Below, piece after piece: positions 25,155 through 33,838 of a DNA stretch of 64,000 bases. Location of the stretch: the NCBI GenBank assembly GCA_903879335.1, contig CAIRLC010000007.1, forward strand, positions 186,001 through 250,000, given 5' to 3'. The notes beneath the pieces are model-generated. The model saw nothing but the letters and a program-made list of their open reading frames with translations. It ran no database searches and was not told where the DNA came from. Numbering within the stretch: position 1 is the stretch's first letter; each line of letters opens with the position of its first letter. Position numbers and translations under genes: made by a program. This DNA is from an uncultured Pseudomonadota bacterium. Lineage in GTDB: Bacteria; Pseudomonadota; Gammaproteobacteria; Steroidobacterales; Steroidobacteraceae.

Positions 25155-27268
25155 AGCCGACGGCTCGACCAGTGAATCGCCGCAATCCCATTGATTCGGA
25201 ATTGCGGCCGGTCACCGCCCTCAAGGGGGTTGGTGACGCGTTGGCTCAGCGCTTAGCCAAGCTTGGCGTAGAGACGGTTCAGGATATGTTGTTCCTGCTA
25301 CCGCTGCGCTACGAAGACCGCACGCGTGTAATTCCTATTGGGGCAGTTCGAGCCGGCGACCGGGCAGTTGTCGAAGGTGAGGTGCAGCTCGCTGAGGTGG
25401 TATTTAAGCGGCGGCGTCAATTACTGGTTCGAATTGCAGACGGATCGGGGTTTCTGACACTTCGCTTTTTTTATTTCACCGCGCAGCAACAGCAGCAACT
25501 GCAACGTGGAATTCGGTTTCGCTGCTACGGGGAAGCGCGCCGCGGCACACTCGGCCTTGAGATCGTGCATCCAGAATATCGTCGAGCAGACAGCAACGAC
25601 GCCCAGCGGACCGAGGACTCCCTCACGCCCGTGTATCCGACGACTGAGGGTGTGCAACAAGGGCGCCTGCGAATCCTCTCGGCTCTCGCACTTGCCGAGG
25701 CAGAAGCGAATGCGGTTCGGGACTGGCTACCCACCGAATTACTGCGGGATGAGCGCCTCCCAAGCTTAGCGGACGCCCTTGTCTACGTGCATCGGCCACC
25801 GCCTGGCGCCGATCTTGAAACGTTGACTGGCGGGGTACACCCGGCACAGCAGCGGCTCGCCTATGAAGAGCTGCTCGCGCATCAATTAAGTCTGCGCCTG
25901 CTGCGGGATGAAATTCGCTCAGATCCCGCATGGCCCCTAGCGGCCTCCCAGCAACTGGCTGGCCGTCTGCGCGCAGCGCTCCCGTTCTCGCCCACGAAAG
26001 CGCAAGAGCGCGCACTGGGCGAAGTGCTGCAGGACCTAGCGAAGCCGTCGCCGATGTTAAGGCTCGTTCAGGGGGATGTTGGATCCGGAAAGACCTTGGT
26101 TGCCGCCCTAGCGGCGCTTTCGGCCGTCGAGGCCGGATTCCAGGTGGCGCTGATGGCCCCGACCGAATTACTTGCGGAACAACATCACCAGAACTTTGAG
26201 CGCTGGATGCGCCCATTGGGGATCCCGGTAGCGCTCTTGTCGGGTCGACTTACAGGCCGCGCACGACAGACCACGCTAGACGCTATTGCGGCAGGCACAG
26301 ACGTACCACTCGTGATTGGCACTCATGCACTATTTCAAGACGGCGTTCGCTTTGGGCGGCTTGCGCTGGTGATTATTGATGAGCAACACCGCTTTGGCGT
26401 GGAGCAGCGCCGCGCTCTGCGGGACAAGGGCTTGAGCAACGGGCGGGTGCCACATCAACTCATCATGACCGCGACCCCGATTCCCCGTACATTGGCGATG
26501 ACCGCCTATGCTGATTTGGACGTTTCCATCATTGATGAGTTGCCGCCCGGGCGAACTCCGGTCAAAACCGTGGTGTTGGCGGAAACACGGCGTGATGAAG
26601 TCGTCGCCAGAATTGAAGCTGCTTGTCGCGAGGGGCGGCAGGCCTATTGGGTTTGTCCCTTAATTGAGGAGTCGGACGAGCTCGAGTACCAGGCCGCCGA
26701 GGCGACGCACGCGGCTCTAGTCATGGCGCTGCCCCATTTGCGCATTGGATTAGTGCACGGGCGCCTGACGGGCTCAAAAAAACAAGCCGTTATGGCTGCT
26801 TTCAAAGCCCATGAGTTCGATCTGCTCGTCGCCACAACGGTGATTGAGGTCGGCGTAGACGTGCACAATGCCAGCCTCATGGTCATCGAAAATTCTGAGC
26901 GTATGGGTCTTGCCCAGTTACACCAGCTGCGCGGACGGGTCGGGCGTGGCGCTGCAGAGTCAACTTGCGTTCTACTCTATCGAGCGCCGCTATCTCAGTT
27001 GGCACGCGCTCGACTCGATGTGATGCGAACGACCAATGATGGGTTTGAGGTATCGCGCCGTGATTTGGAGTTGCGCGGGCCCGGAGAGGTACTAGGGACT
27101 CGCCAAACTGGCTTGCTCCAGCTCAAAGTGGCCGACTTGAGTCGTGATGCCGACCTTTTGCCGCGCGTACAAGCAGCGGCTGAGGTGATGATTGCACGCC
27201 ATCCGGATAACATAGCGCCGATATTGCGCCGTTGGATTGGAGCGCGAGACCGCTACGGTAGAGTCTGA
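25151..27268 (+). CDS. recG: ATP-dependent DNA helicase RecG
   Basis: Regresses stalled forks and migrates Holliday junctions. The product (705 residues) has an N-terminal wedge/OB domain ([12 protein letters not shown]), Walker A GDVGSGKT, the DEQH box in [15 protein letters not shown], motif [15 protein letters not shown] and the C-terminal helicase motifs [16 protein letters not shown] and QLRGRVGRG. The GTG at 25151 overlaps the ridA stop as GTGA; a TTG at 25136 inside ridA is a less likely start. The codon pattern and length are ordinary. Confidence 0.96.
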   Translation: MKPTARPVNRRNPIDSELRPVTALKGVGDALAQRLAKLGVETVQDMLFLLPLRYEDRTRVIPIGAVRAGDRAVVEGEVQLAEVVFKRRRQLLVRIADGSGFLTLRFFYFTAQQQQQLQRGIRFRCYGEARRGTLGLEIVHPEYRRADSNDAQRTEDSLTPVYPTTEGVQQGRLRILSALALAEAEANAVRDWLPTELLRDERLPSLADALVYVHRPPPGADLETLTGGVHPAQQRLAYEELLAHQLSLRLLRDEIRSDPAWPLAASQQLAGRLRAALPFSPTKAQERALGEVLQDLAKPSPMLRLVQGDVGSGKTLVAALAALSAVEAGFQVALMAPTELLAEQHHQNFERWMRPLGIPVALLSGRLTGRARQTTLDAIAAGTDVPLVIGTHALFQDGVRFGRLALVIIDEQHRFGVEQRRALRDKGLSNGRVPHQLIMTATPIPRTLAMTAYADLDVSIIDELPPGRTPVKTVVLAETRRDEVVARIEAACREGRQAYWVCPLIEESDELEYQAAEATHAALVMALPHLRIGLVHGRLTGSKKQAVMAAFKAHEFDLLVATTVIEVGVDVHNASLMVIENSERMGLAQLHQLRGRVGRGAAESTCVLLYRAPLSQLARARLDVMRTTNDGFEVSRRDLELRGPGEVLGTRQTGLLQLKVADLSRDADLLPRVQAAAEVMIARHPDNIAPILRRWIGARDRYGRV

Positions 27269-27283
27269 AAGGAATCCACGCCC

Positions 27284-27853
27284 TTGAGCAAAACGCCTCC
27301 ACCTTCCGCCCCGTCGCTATTGCCGCTTGATCTGTGGTCTCGACTCGACCGCGCGTCAGCGCTGCTACCGTCCCGCTGGTTGGGTTGGCTATCCGCGCAG
27401 GAACGACTGACTGAAAAAATTGCGAGAGAGTCCGGCTTGAGCGCGACGATGCGCCTGATTGAAGAACGCGTGGGATTTTTGACCGCCGAACAACAGTCGT
27501 TGCTCGGCGCACCTCATGACAGCGGTTTACTGCGACGAGTAGAACTGTGTTCTGGTGATCGGGTATGGGTTTATGCAGAGACTTTGATTCCGGATCACAC
27601 GTTGGAGGCGCAACCTTGGCTCGCGGAGTTAGGAAGTCGCCCCATTCCCGATGCGCTCGCCTGGCGATCCGATGTGGTCAGCAGAGGGCTTGAAGTTGCG
27701 GCGTTGCCCATTGCACATCCGCTCGCTGCACGGGCGTTACAGCGTGTCTCAACCGCAGTAGACACCGTCTGGGCGCGACGAGCCTGTATAGCCGTTAGCG
27801 GCTCGCCATTCTTGATCCATGAAGCTTTTCTACCGGAGCCACGGCGCCGATGA
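27284..27853 (+). CDS. ubiC: Chorismate pyruvate-lyase
   Basis: Converts chorismate to 4-hydroxybenzoate and pyruvate, the first step of ubiquinone synthesis. The 189-residue product shows the family pattern RVWVYAETLIPDHTLE in the middle, LGSRPIPDALAW and a C-terminal LIHEAFLPE. The start is a TTG at 27284 with AAAGGA upstream at somewhat long spacing. Its stop overlaps the ubiA start by four bases. Confidence 0.92.
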   Translation: MSKTPPPSAPSLLPLDLWSRLDRASALLPSRWLGWLSAQERLTEKIARESGLSATMRLIEERVGFLTAEQQSLLGAPHDSGLLRRVELCSGDRVWVYAETLIPDHTLEAQPWLAELGSRPIPDALAWRSDVVSRGLEVAALPIAHPLAARALQRVSTAVDTVWARRACIAVSGSPFLIHEAFLPEPRRR

Positions 27854-28734
27854 TGCATCGCTTTAAATTGGTCCTCGCGACCCTAGCCGACTACGCACAG
27901 CTGATTCGACTGAATCGACCCGTCGGCGCTTGGTTGCTGCTATGGCCTGCGCTCTGGGCGCTTTGGATCTCGTCGGGCGGGCATCCCCGCGAGCATGTTT
28001 TCGTGGTGTTCGTCCTCGGGGTGTTTCTGACCCGATCCGCCGGATGTGCGATCAACGATTGGGCCGACCGCAAAGTCGACGCATCCGTGAAACGCACGAA
28101 AGACAGGCCTCTGGCGGCGGGCCGCATACAGCCCATTGAAGCGCTCGTGGTGTACGCCATCCTCGCCCTGTCTGCTTTTGGATTGGTGCTGACCTTGGAC
28201 CGACTTACGGTCCTCTGCTCCATCATCGGCGCTGGATTGATGGCCGCCTATCCGTTTATGAAGCGCTTTTTCCCGCTGCCCCAAGTTTGGCTCGGTCTCG
28301 CCTTCGGTTGGGCCGTTCCGATGGCGTGGGTTGCTCAAACGGGCGGTGTATCTCAGCTGGGATGGCTCGTCTTTGTTACGAGCATGCTCTGGATCGTTGT
28401 GTATGACACTGAGTACGCCATGGTGGACCGGGACGATGATCTGCGCCTTGGGGTGAAGTCATCGGCGATCGCTTTCGGGGATGCTGATCGAGTTCTATTA
28501 GCGATACTGCAATTGCTTACGCTGGCGGGCCTCTGGCTCGCAGGCCGCGAAGCACACTTGGGCGGATGGTATAGTGTTGGCCTAACGATTGGCTCGACTA
28601 CATTCGTTTATCAGCAGTGGCTGATCCGGAACCGAAGCCGTGAAGGTTGTTTTGCCGCTTTCATCAATAATCAATGGTTCGGTCTAGTCATTTTTCTAGG
28701 CATAGCCTTTGACTATTTTTTTCAGGCCACTTGA
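27850..28734 (+). CDS. ubiA: 4-hydroxybenzoate polyprenyltransferase
   Basis: Inner-membrane prenyltransferase attaching the polyprenyl tail to 4-hydroxybenzoate. The 294-residue product has about nine transmembrane helices and both Asp-rich motifs: AINDWADRKVDASVKRTKDR (Asn69, Asp70, Asp73, Asp77) and YDTEYAMVDRDDDLRLGVKS. It follows ubiC with an ATGA overlap. Confidence 0.96.
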   Translation: MMHRFKLVLATLADYAQLIRLNRPVGAWLLLWPALWALWISSGGHPREHVFVVFVLGVFLTRSAGCAINDWADRKVDASVKRTKDRPLAAGRIQPIEALVVYAILALSAFGLVLTLDRLTVLCSIIGAGLMAAYPFMKRFFPLPQVWLGLAFGWAVPMAWVAQTGGVSQLGWLVFVTSMLWIVVYDTEYAMVDRDDDLRLGVKSSAIAFGDADRVLLAILQLLTLAGLWLAGREAHLGGWYSVGLTIGSTTFVYQQWLIRNRSREGCFAAFINNQWFGLVIFLGIAFDYFFQAT

Positions 28735-28994
28735 GTGCAATCAAAGCCTGATTCGAGCGTGTACTCAGTCAGCGCCTCAAAGGCATCTCTACGGCGACGC
28801 CGCGAATCGACCAAATCCCGCTGAACCTCTAGCCAGCGTGCACCGTCAACTGCGTTTAATTCGGCAAGCTGTTGGCTCCGCAGGAGGGCTGACTCCAATC
28901 GCAGATTAGCCTCTAGCAACGCATGCTGGAGCACCTGCAAGCTCCTATGCGCTGCAACCAGCTCTGCCAATGGCACTTCAAGTTCGTAACCCAT
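28722..28994 (-). CDS. Small alpha-helical protein, unknown function
   Basis: A 90-residue reading frame, not recognised. The sequence is Leu/Ala/Glu/Arg-rich and looks like one or two long amphipathic helices or a coiled coil (about 5-75), ending ESGFDCTQVA. Amino-acid composition and codon choice look like coding DNA. It overlaps the 3' end of ubiA by 13 bases convergently and lies 51 bases downstream of the HIT gene on the same strand. The ATG at 28994 has GGGG too close for a good ribosome site; a TTG at 29000 is possible. It may be spurious. Confidence 0.45.
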   Translation of the reverse strand: MGYELEVPLAELVAAHRSLQVLQHALLEANLRLESALLRSQQLAELNAVDGARWLEVQRDLVDSRRRRRDAFEALTEYTLESGFDCTQVA

Positions 28995-29045
28995 CCCCAA
29001 ACATTACGGAGACAGCGTGACTGCGAGGTGACGCCCGCATGACGA

Positions 29046-29471
29046 TCAGGTGTCAGCGATCGAAGCGCGAATTTTTTCCGCGTGTCCTGCCAGTACAGCG
29101 GCATCGGCCATCGCTCGGGCGTGCAGATTCAGTGCGCCAGCGGCATACACGGGTATGACGTGAAAATGCAGGTGAAACACGGTCTGTCCCGCCGCTTGTC
29201 CGTTGAACTGAGTCACGATTAAGCCCTGCGGCCTGAACGCTTTTTCGACCGCTTGAGCGACGCGCTGGGTGACTCGGATCGCCGCCTCAACTGAGTCGAG
29301 CGGCGTATCTAGAATATTTTCTCCGGCGACTTTGGGGATGATGAGCGTATGTCCCGGTGATTGCGGCATCAAATCCATAAAGGACAAGGTCTGGTCATCT
29401 TCATAGACGCTATGACACGGCAACTCGCCCCGCACGATTCGAGCGAAAACGTTATTCGGATCATAGGCCAT
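29046..29471 (-). CDS. HIT-family nucleotide hydrolase/transferase
   Basis: A 141-residue histidine-triad protein likely acting on nucleoside phosphoramidates or dinucleoside polyphosphates. The triad is in VFHLHFHVIP, and NVFARIVRGELPCHSVYED is the usual N-terminal segment. Length and pattern fit the Hint/HinT branch. It lies 26 bases downstream of the S41 protease gene on the same strand. Confidence 0.93.
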   Translation of the reverse strand: MAYDPNNVFARIVRGELPCHSVYEDDQTLSFMDLMPQSPGHTLIIPKVAGENILDTPLDSVEAAIRVTQRVAQAVEKAFRPQGLIVTQFNGQAAGQTVFHLHFHVIPVYAAGALNLHARAMADAAVLAGHAEKIRASIADT

Positions 29472-29497
29472 GACTCGGCTCCAGAAATTATTGCTGA

Positions 29498-31102
29498 TCA
29501 GCGTCGATTCGACAGTATTCGATTCATCAGCCAGAGTGGCTTCTTCATGCGCGGCGTTTCATGTAGCACGGTCGTGGGGGTAACTGCCGCCGGGGCGGGA
29601 CAAGCCGCCGCGCCTTGCGTCAACCACCCAAGCGCAACGGAGAGTTCACCCTCATTCATATCACCCAAAGCATGGCTGTAGTCATCGGCAACATCACAGC
29701 CGTTGACGGCAACTCCTCCATTGGCGCTTGCGGCATTGGACGGTATAAACCCGTCCGTATAGTCACCGAAACCTTGCGCGTTAACGCCCTTGAATTGAAT
29801 CGAAAAATACGTGGTGCCGCAATTGTCTTGCGGATAGAACCCATAGGGTTTGCCACAGGTTTGGCTGCCAATCAGGACTACGTTGACGCCGATACCTCGC
29901 AAGCTATTGATCACAGATTCACTGGCCGAGCAGGTGGTACCACCAACGATGACAACAACTCGCGACAAGCCGAGTGTCGGCAGGGGCGCTCCATTGGTCG
30001 CTGAATAACCCAATGCAGTGGCGTAAAACGGCGTGGGTTTGATCGGTTGTTTCGTGATCGGATCGGTGGTTGGGTATTTATCGTTGAACGACAACTTTTC
30101 AAAGTAGGCCGTTCCAATTTGCGAGGGACCAGCAACCATATAGGCCAACTCGCTAGCAATATCGAGCAGACCGCCGCCGTTGTAACGCATATCCAACACA
30201 AGCTCATTCACTTGCGACGCGGCGAAATTTTGGAAGGCGGTGATCAGCTGCGATTCGGCGCTCGCAATATGGTCGTTGAAGGTCAGATAACCGACCTTTC
30301 CCGCTGCTGTCGGGATCACCTGAGCATTTTGTACGGGGACCGACGTGACATTTGCCGCGGCAAGGCTGATCACTCGGCTGGTCGCGGCGCCGCGATCGAT
30401 GACGGTGAAGGTATGTGATTCACCCACGGCCGTCGGATTTAATGCCGCGTTTAACTTGTTGACGCTCGCCTGGTCGTTTGCGTTGATCAGGTCGACCCCG
30501 TCAATGGCGATCACTGATGCGCCTCGGTCTAAAGCAACGCCGCTGGCCGGTGAATTGGGATCAACGTAACCGACAATGAGCTGACGCGGAGGCGTCGTCG
30601 CGACGAAGACCCAATGGGCGCCGTAGTCCACTGTTGCACCGGAGGAGACGAAGGAATTCCACTGGGTAGTCGAGTAGGTGAAATGAAATTTGTCTTTGGC
30701 TGATCCGGAGGCTGTTGTCGCGGATGTCTTGTTGAGCTTGAAATAGGCCGCTGTCGTCGCGGTATTCGCAGGATTGAGATCCGGGACCTCGGAGTACCAC
30801 AGGTAGTAATCGTGAACCCAGGCCCGTATCCAGTGGTTTTCCCACGTGACTGAGCCCCGTACATCCGGATAGGCCTGACCGGTTGTGGGATCGGTTCCGG
30901 TGCGCGGTATCGCGCAGTGCGCCGCGAAATGGTCGGCCGTCTGATAACTACCGGCAGTCCATGTCGGATCATTGAATCCGGTACCGGTGCCCGTCCCTGC
31001 GCTGGTTCCTGACTGAGCGCCGCCGCCTCCGCCGCCGCACCCGGCGAGGGAGGCCAGCACAAGAAAAATGCTCAAAAGCGACAAACGGTTTCGTTGGGTC
31101 AT
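29498..31102 (-). CDS. S41-family (CtpA-like) serine protease lipoprotein
   Basis: A 534-residue predicted periplasmic or outer-membrane-anchored protease. The signal peptide ends LASLAGC (Cys22 lipidated), followed by a glycine run. A PDZ-like segment lies around LIVGYVDPNSPASGVALDRG; the S41 core has VLDMRYNGGGLLDIASELAY and the catalytic Ser392 in TTCSASES and Lys418 in SQTCGKPYG, giving the Ser-Lys dyad. Several cysteines near the active site may form disulfides. The ATG at 31102 is the family-consistent start; a TTG at 31120 lies upstream. Substrate unknown. Confidence 0.88.
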   Translation of the reverse strand: MTQRNRLSLLSIFLVLASLAGCGGGGGGAQSGTSAGTGTGTGFNDPTWTAGSYQTADHFAAHCAIPRTGTDPTTGQAYPDVRGSVTWENHWIRAWVHDYYLWYSEVPDLNPANTATTAAYFKLNKTSATTASGSAKDKFHFTYSTTQWNSFVSSGATVDYGAHWVFVATTPPRQLIVGYVDPNSPASGVALDRGASVIAIDGVDLINANDQASVNKLNAALNPTAVGESHTFTVIDRGAATSRVISLAAANVTSVPVQNAQVIPTAAGKVGYLTFNDHIASAESQLITAFQNFAASQVNELVLDMRYNGGGLLDIASELAYMVAGPSQIGTAYFEKLSFNDKYPTTDPITKQPIKPTPFYATALGYSATNGAPLPTLGLSRVVVIVGGTTCSASESVINSLRGIGVNVVLIGSQTCGKPYGFYPQDNCGTTYFSIQFKGVNAQGFGDYTDGFIPSNAASANGGVAVNGCDVADDYSHALGDMNEGELSVALGWLTQGAAACPAPAAVTPTTVLHETPRMKKPLWLMNRILSNRR

Positions 31103-31200
31103 TCCGGTACCACCATGCAACCTGTCAAACTAGTGTCATCTGCCAGCACCCACAACGGTAACCCGCGGCAGACGGATGTGGAAGGACGAGGACAGGATAA

Positions 31201-32160
31201 GTGACACGGAGCGAAAACGGACGAGGCTCGGGACCTGAGAGGCAATGCACCGGTTCAGTGGTAATGATCCGGCCCGCAACCTTCTATTCGAACCCTGAGA
31301 CGATCGGCACTAATCCATTCCAGCACTCGGTTGGCGCGTCACGCGCTGATACGCTGGCGGCCGCACAGTCCGAGTTTGACGCGGCCGCCGTTGCCCTGTC
31401 CGATGCCGGAATCGACGTCATCGTCGCCGAAGCCGACCCTGCAGCCGACACGCCCGACGCACTTTTCCCGAATAATTGGTTTACGACCCACTCTGACGGG
31501 CGCGTGGCGCTATTTCCGATGGCGGTTGCCAACCGGCGTCGTGAACGTCGCTTGGATTTGCTCCGCTCGATTGCGTTGAAGCGTGGTCTAGTCTTTCGAT
31601 CGGTCGTCGATTTATCGGCTCTGGAAGACGACGGTCAGTTCGTTGAAGGCACCGGCAGCCTGATCCTCGATCGCCCGCACCGCCTAGCCTATGCGTGTCG
31701 GTCACCGAGAACTCACGATGCGGCCGTTGAACGGTTCTGCTCCACCTTTGGCTATCGATCGGTAATTTTCGACGCCCATGACTCGGCCGGCCGGCCGATC
31801 TATCACACCAATGTGATGATGGCTGTTGGCCCGGCGCTGGCTGTGCTCGCCAGCAGCTTGATCGCGCCAGGGGCCGGCTTGCGGCTCGTTTTCGATGCAT
31901 TGGAATCGAGCGGCAAAACGCTCCTAGACCTATCGGCCGAGCAAGTTGTTGAGTTCGCTGGAAATATACTTTTCTTGGACGGCGCCGCCGGGCCTGTCGT
32001 CGCCATTTCGCGGCGGGCTCTAGCAAGCTTATCCCGTGCGCAGCGGCTCCTCCTTGAGCAGCATGCCCGCCCTGTAATCTGTGGCGTCGAGACCATTGAG
32101 CATCTGGGCGGGGGCGGGATCCGATGCATGCTCGCGGAGCTTTTCTTGCCCGAAGGCTGA
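31201..32160 (+). CDS. CtlX-type amidinotransferase-fold hydrolase
   Basis: A guanidino-group-modifying superfamily member (arginine deiminase/dimethylarginine hydrolase fold), closest in pattern to CtlX, the citrulline-utilisation hydrolase. Signatures are MIRPATFYSNPETIGTNPFQ, ALFPNNWFTTHSDGRVALFP, YHTNVMMAVG with the catalytic His and GGGGIRCMLAE with the nucleophilic Cys near the C-terminus. A GTG at 31201 has AGGATAA just upstream, but it adds about 21 unusual residues; an ATG at 31264 would give the family-typical start. It converges on the Lrp gene with a one-base gap, in an amino-acid catabolism setting. Confidence 0.82.
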   Translation: MTRSENGRGSGPERQCTGSVVMIRPATFYSNPETIGTNPFQHSVGASRADTLAAAQSEFDAAAVALSDAGIDVIVAEADPAADTPDALFPNNWFTTHSDGRVALFPMAVANRRRERRLDLLRSIALKRGLVFRSVVDLSALEDDGQFVEGTGSLILDRPHRLAYACRSPRTHDAAVERFCSTFGYRSVIFDAHDSAGRPIYHTNVMMAVGPALAVLASSLIAPGAGLRLVFDALESSGKTLLDLSAEQVVEFAGNILFLDGAAGPVVAISRRALASLSRAQRLLLEQHARPVICGVETIEHLGGGGIRCMLAELFLPEG

Positions 32161-32161
32161 T

Positions 32162-32656
32162 TCAGCGCTCGAACCGGCGTGATAACACAATAGACGTGGC
32201 TGTCGACTTCACGCCGGGCGATGCCCTCACTTCATCGAGCGAAGCATCCAGCGCTTCGGTCGATTCAGCGCCTAAAATGGCGATCAAATCGTAGGGTCCG
32301 CTGACGGTATAGAGCGCAGTGACCGCAGGCATTCCGCGCAGCTTGCGCTCAACACCCTGCTGCTGCGACGGCTCTACCGCAATCATCGCGTGAGCTTGAA
32401 CCTGCCGCACCCGCGCTGCGGGGCCTAATTCCACGCGATAGCCGCGAATGACGCCCGAACGCTCCAGCCGCTCAAGCCGACTCTGAACAGTTGAACGGGC
32501 CACCCCCAGTCGCCGCGCCAATTCAGCAGTGGACAGGCGGGCGTTCTCCCGCAACACCATCAGTAAGGCGTCGTCTGACTGTTCATTCGCCATATCGTCA
32601 ATTATGTCGTCATTTTGTACCGTAGAAGAGTCAGTTTCGTCGAACTGATCATTCAC
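32162..32656 (-). CDS. Lrp/AsnC-family transcriptional regulator
   Basis: A DNA-binding regulator that usually senses an amino acid. It has an N-terminal winged helix-turn-helix (LLMVLRENARLSTAELARRL then VARSTVQSRLERLERSGVI) and a C-terminal RAM/ActR ligand-binding domain. The ~20-residue acidic N-terminal extension may be untranslated if the ATG at 32593 is used. It is divergent from the lysine dehydrogenase-like gene, so that pair is its probable target, with lysine or a lysine catabolite as a plausible effector (inference). Confidence 0.9.
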   Translation of the reverse strand: MNDQFDETDSSTVQNDDIIDDMANEQSDDALLMVLRENARLSTAELARRLGVARSTVQSRLERLERSGVIRGYRVELGPAARVRQVQAHAMIAVEPSQQQGVERKLRGMPAVTALYTVSGPYDLIAILGAESTEALDASLDEVRASPGVKSTATSIVLSRRFER

Positions 32657-32716
32657 TTCAATGACTATTTACTCGACACTGATTTTCTTATGGTCGTCTG
32701 AGTGGGAACTCTGTTC
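32657..32716. promoter_or_regulatory. Divergent control region, lrp / lysine dehydrogenase-like operon
   Basis: Only 60 bases separate the two start codons, so promoters and any Lrp site must lie here or within the N-terminal coding part of lrp. The stretch is AT-richer than its flanks. I see no consensus -35/-10 pair at ideal spacing. Confidence 0.4.
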
Positions 32717-33838
32717 ATGCACAACATACTCGTCGCAGGGGCCGGTCATATCGGCTCCATGATCGCGGAACTGCTCGTCAGCACGGGCGATTATCAGGTC
32801 ACGATCGCGGATCAATCGGCCGCAGCGCTCGCCGCGGTCCCTCAACGGCCAGGACTCGACACGCTGCAGCTGTCGGTCACGGATACAGAGCGCCTCGATG
32901 TTGCGATGCAGGGCCGCTATGCGGTGATCAGTGCGGCACCGTACTCGGTGACCGCAGTGATCGCAGAGGCTGCACACCGTAATGGAGTTCACTATCTAGA
33001 CCTGACGGAAGACGTACGTACCACGCATACCGTCAAAGCACTCGCCCCTACAGCGACCCACGCCTTGATTCCACAATGCGGCCTTGCGCCTGGCTTTATC
33101 TCTATCGTTGGCATGGATTTGGCGCGTCGCTTTGAAACTCTCGACACGTTGCGACTCCGCGTCGGCGCCTTGCCCCAATTTCCATCGAACGCGCTCGGTT
33201 ACAACCTGACTTGGAGCACCGCAGGGGTCATTAACGAGTACTGTCAGCCCTGTGAGGCCATCGTGCAGGGTCAACTCTCGGCCGTACCACCACTGGAAGA
33301 GTTGGAGCATTTTGCGTTGGACGGCGTCCAATACGAGGCTTTCAATACGTCGGGTGGCCTCGGCACACTCTGCACCAGCCTGGACGGCAAAGTTCGCAAC
33401 CTCAATTACCGGACGATTCGTTATCCCGGCCATCGAGATGTGATGAAAATGCTTCTGCAAGACCTCCGTCTTGCGGAACGTCCTGCCGTATTGGCGGACG
33501 TGCTGGAAAATGCCATCCCTGGCACCAGCCAAGATGTGGTGGTTATTTTCGCGACGGCGACCGGCCGACGCGATGGCCGGACGTGGCAGCATTCCTACGC
33601 GCATAGCGTCTATCCGCAGGTTTTGGCAGGACGGGAATGGACGGCCATCCAGACGACCACGGCTTGTTCGGTCTGTGCAGTACTCGACCTTCTGGTCGCA
33701 GGTCGGTTACCGCAGAAGGGCTTTGTTCGGCAGGAAGATATTCGTCTAGACGAGTTCCTCGCCAGCCGGTTTGGGCGAGCCTATGCTGCGGATCCCGGCA
33801 CCGCCGCTGAAGTTTCCGCGCAGAGGGTCATGTCATGA
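32717..33838 (+). CDS. Lysine 6-dehydrogenase / saccharopine dehydrogenase-like oxidoreductase
   Basis: A 373-residue NAD(P)-dependent dehydrogenase. The Rossmann motif is ILVAGAGHIGSMIAELL at the N-terminus; GLAPGFISIVGMDLARRF, EAFNTSGGLGTL and YRTIRYPGH align with what I recall of Geobacillus lysine 6-dehydrogenase and single-domain saccharopine dehydrogenases. Either enzyme would yield 2-aminoadipate 6-semialdehyde. The next gene, which overlaps it by four bases, encodes the dehydrogenase for that semialdehyde, supporting a lysine catabolic role. The ATG at 32717 has GGGA about nine bases upstream; a GTG at 32702 is the alternative. Confidence 0.85.
   Translation: MHNILVAGAGHIGSMIAELLVSTGDYQVTIADQSAAALAAVPQRPGLDTLQLSVTDTERLDVAMQGRYAVISAAPYSVTAVIAEAAHRNGVHYLDLTEDVRTTHTVKALAPTATHALIPQCGLAPGFISIVGMDLARRFETLDTLRLRVGALPQFPSNALGYNLTWSTAGVINEYCQPCEAIVQGQLSAVPPLEELEHFALDGVQYEAFNTSGGLGTLCTSLDGKVRNLNYRTIRYPGHRDVMKMLLQDLRLAERPAVLADVLENAIPGTSQDVVVIFATATGRRDGRTWQHSYAHSVYPQVLAGREWTAIQTTTACSVCAVLDLLVAGRLPQKGFVRQEDIRLDEFLASRFGRAYAADPGTAAEVSAQRVMS

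Noticed and set aside
25623-26216. 197-residue reading frame antisense to recG
   Set aside because: Pro/Arg/Ala-rich shadow of a conserved helicase gene; no ribosome site or family signature.
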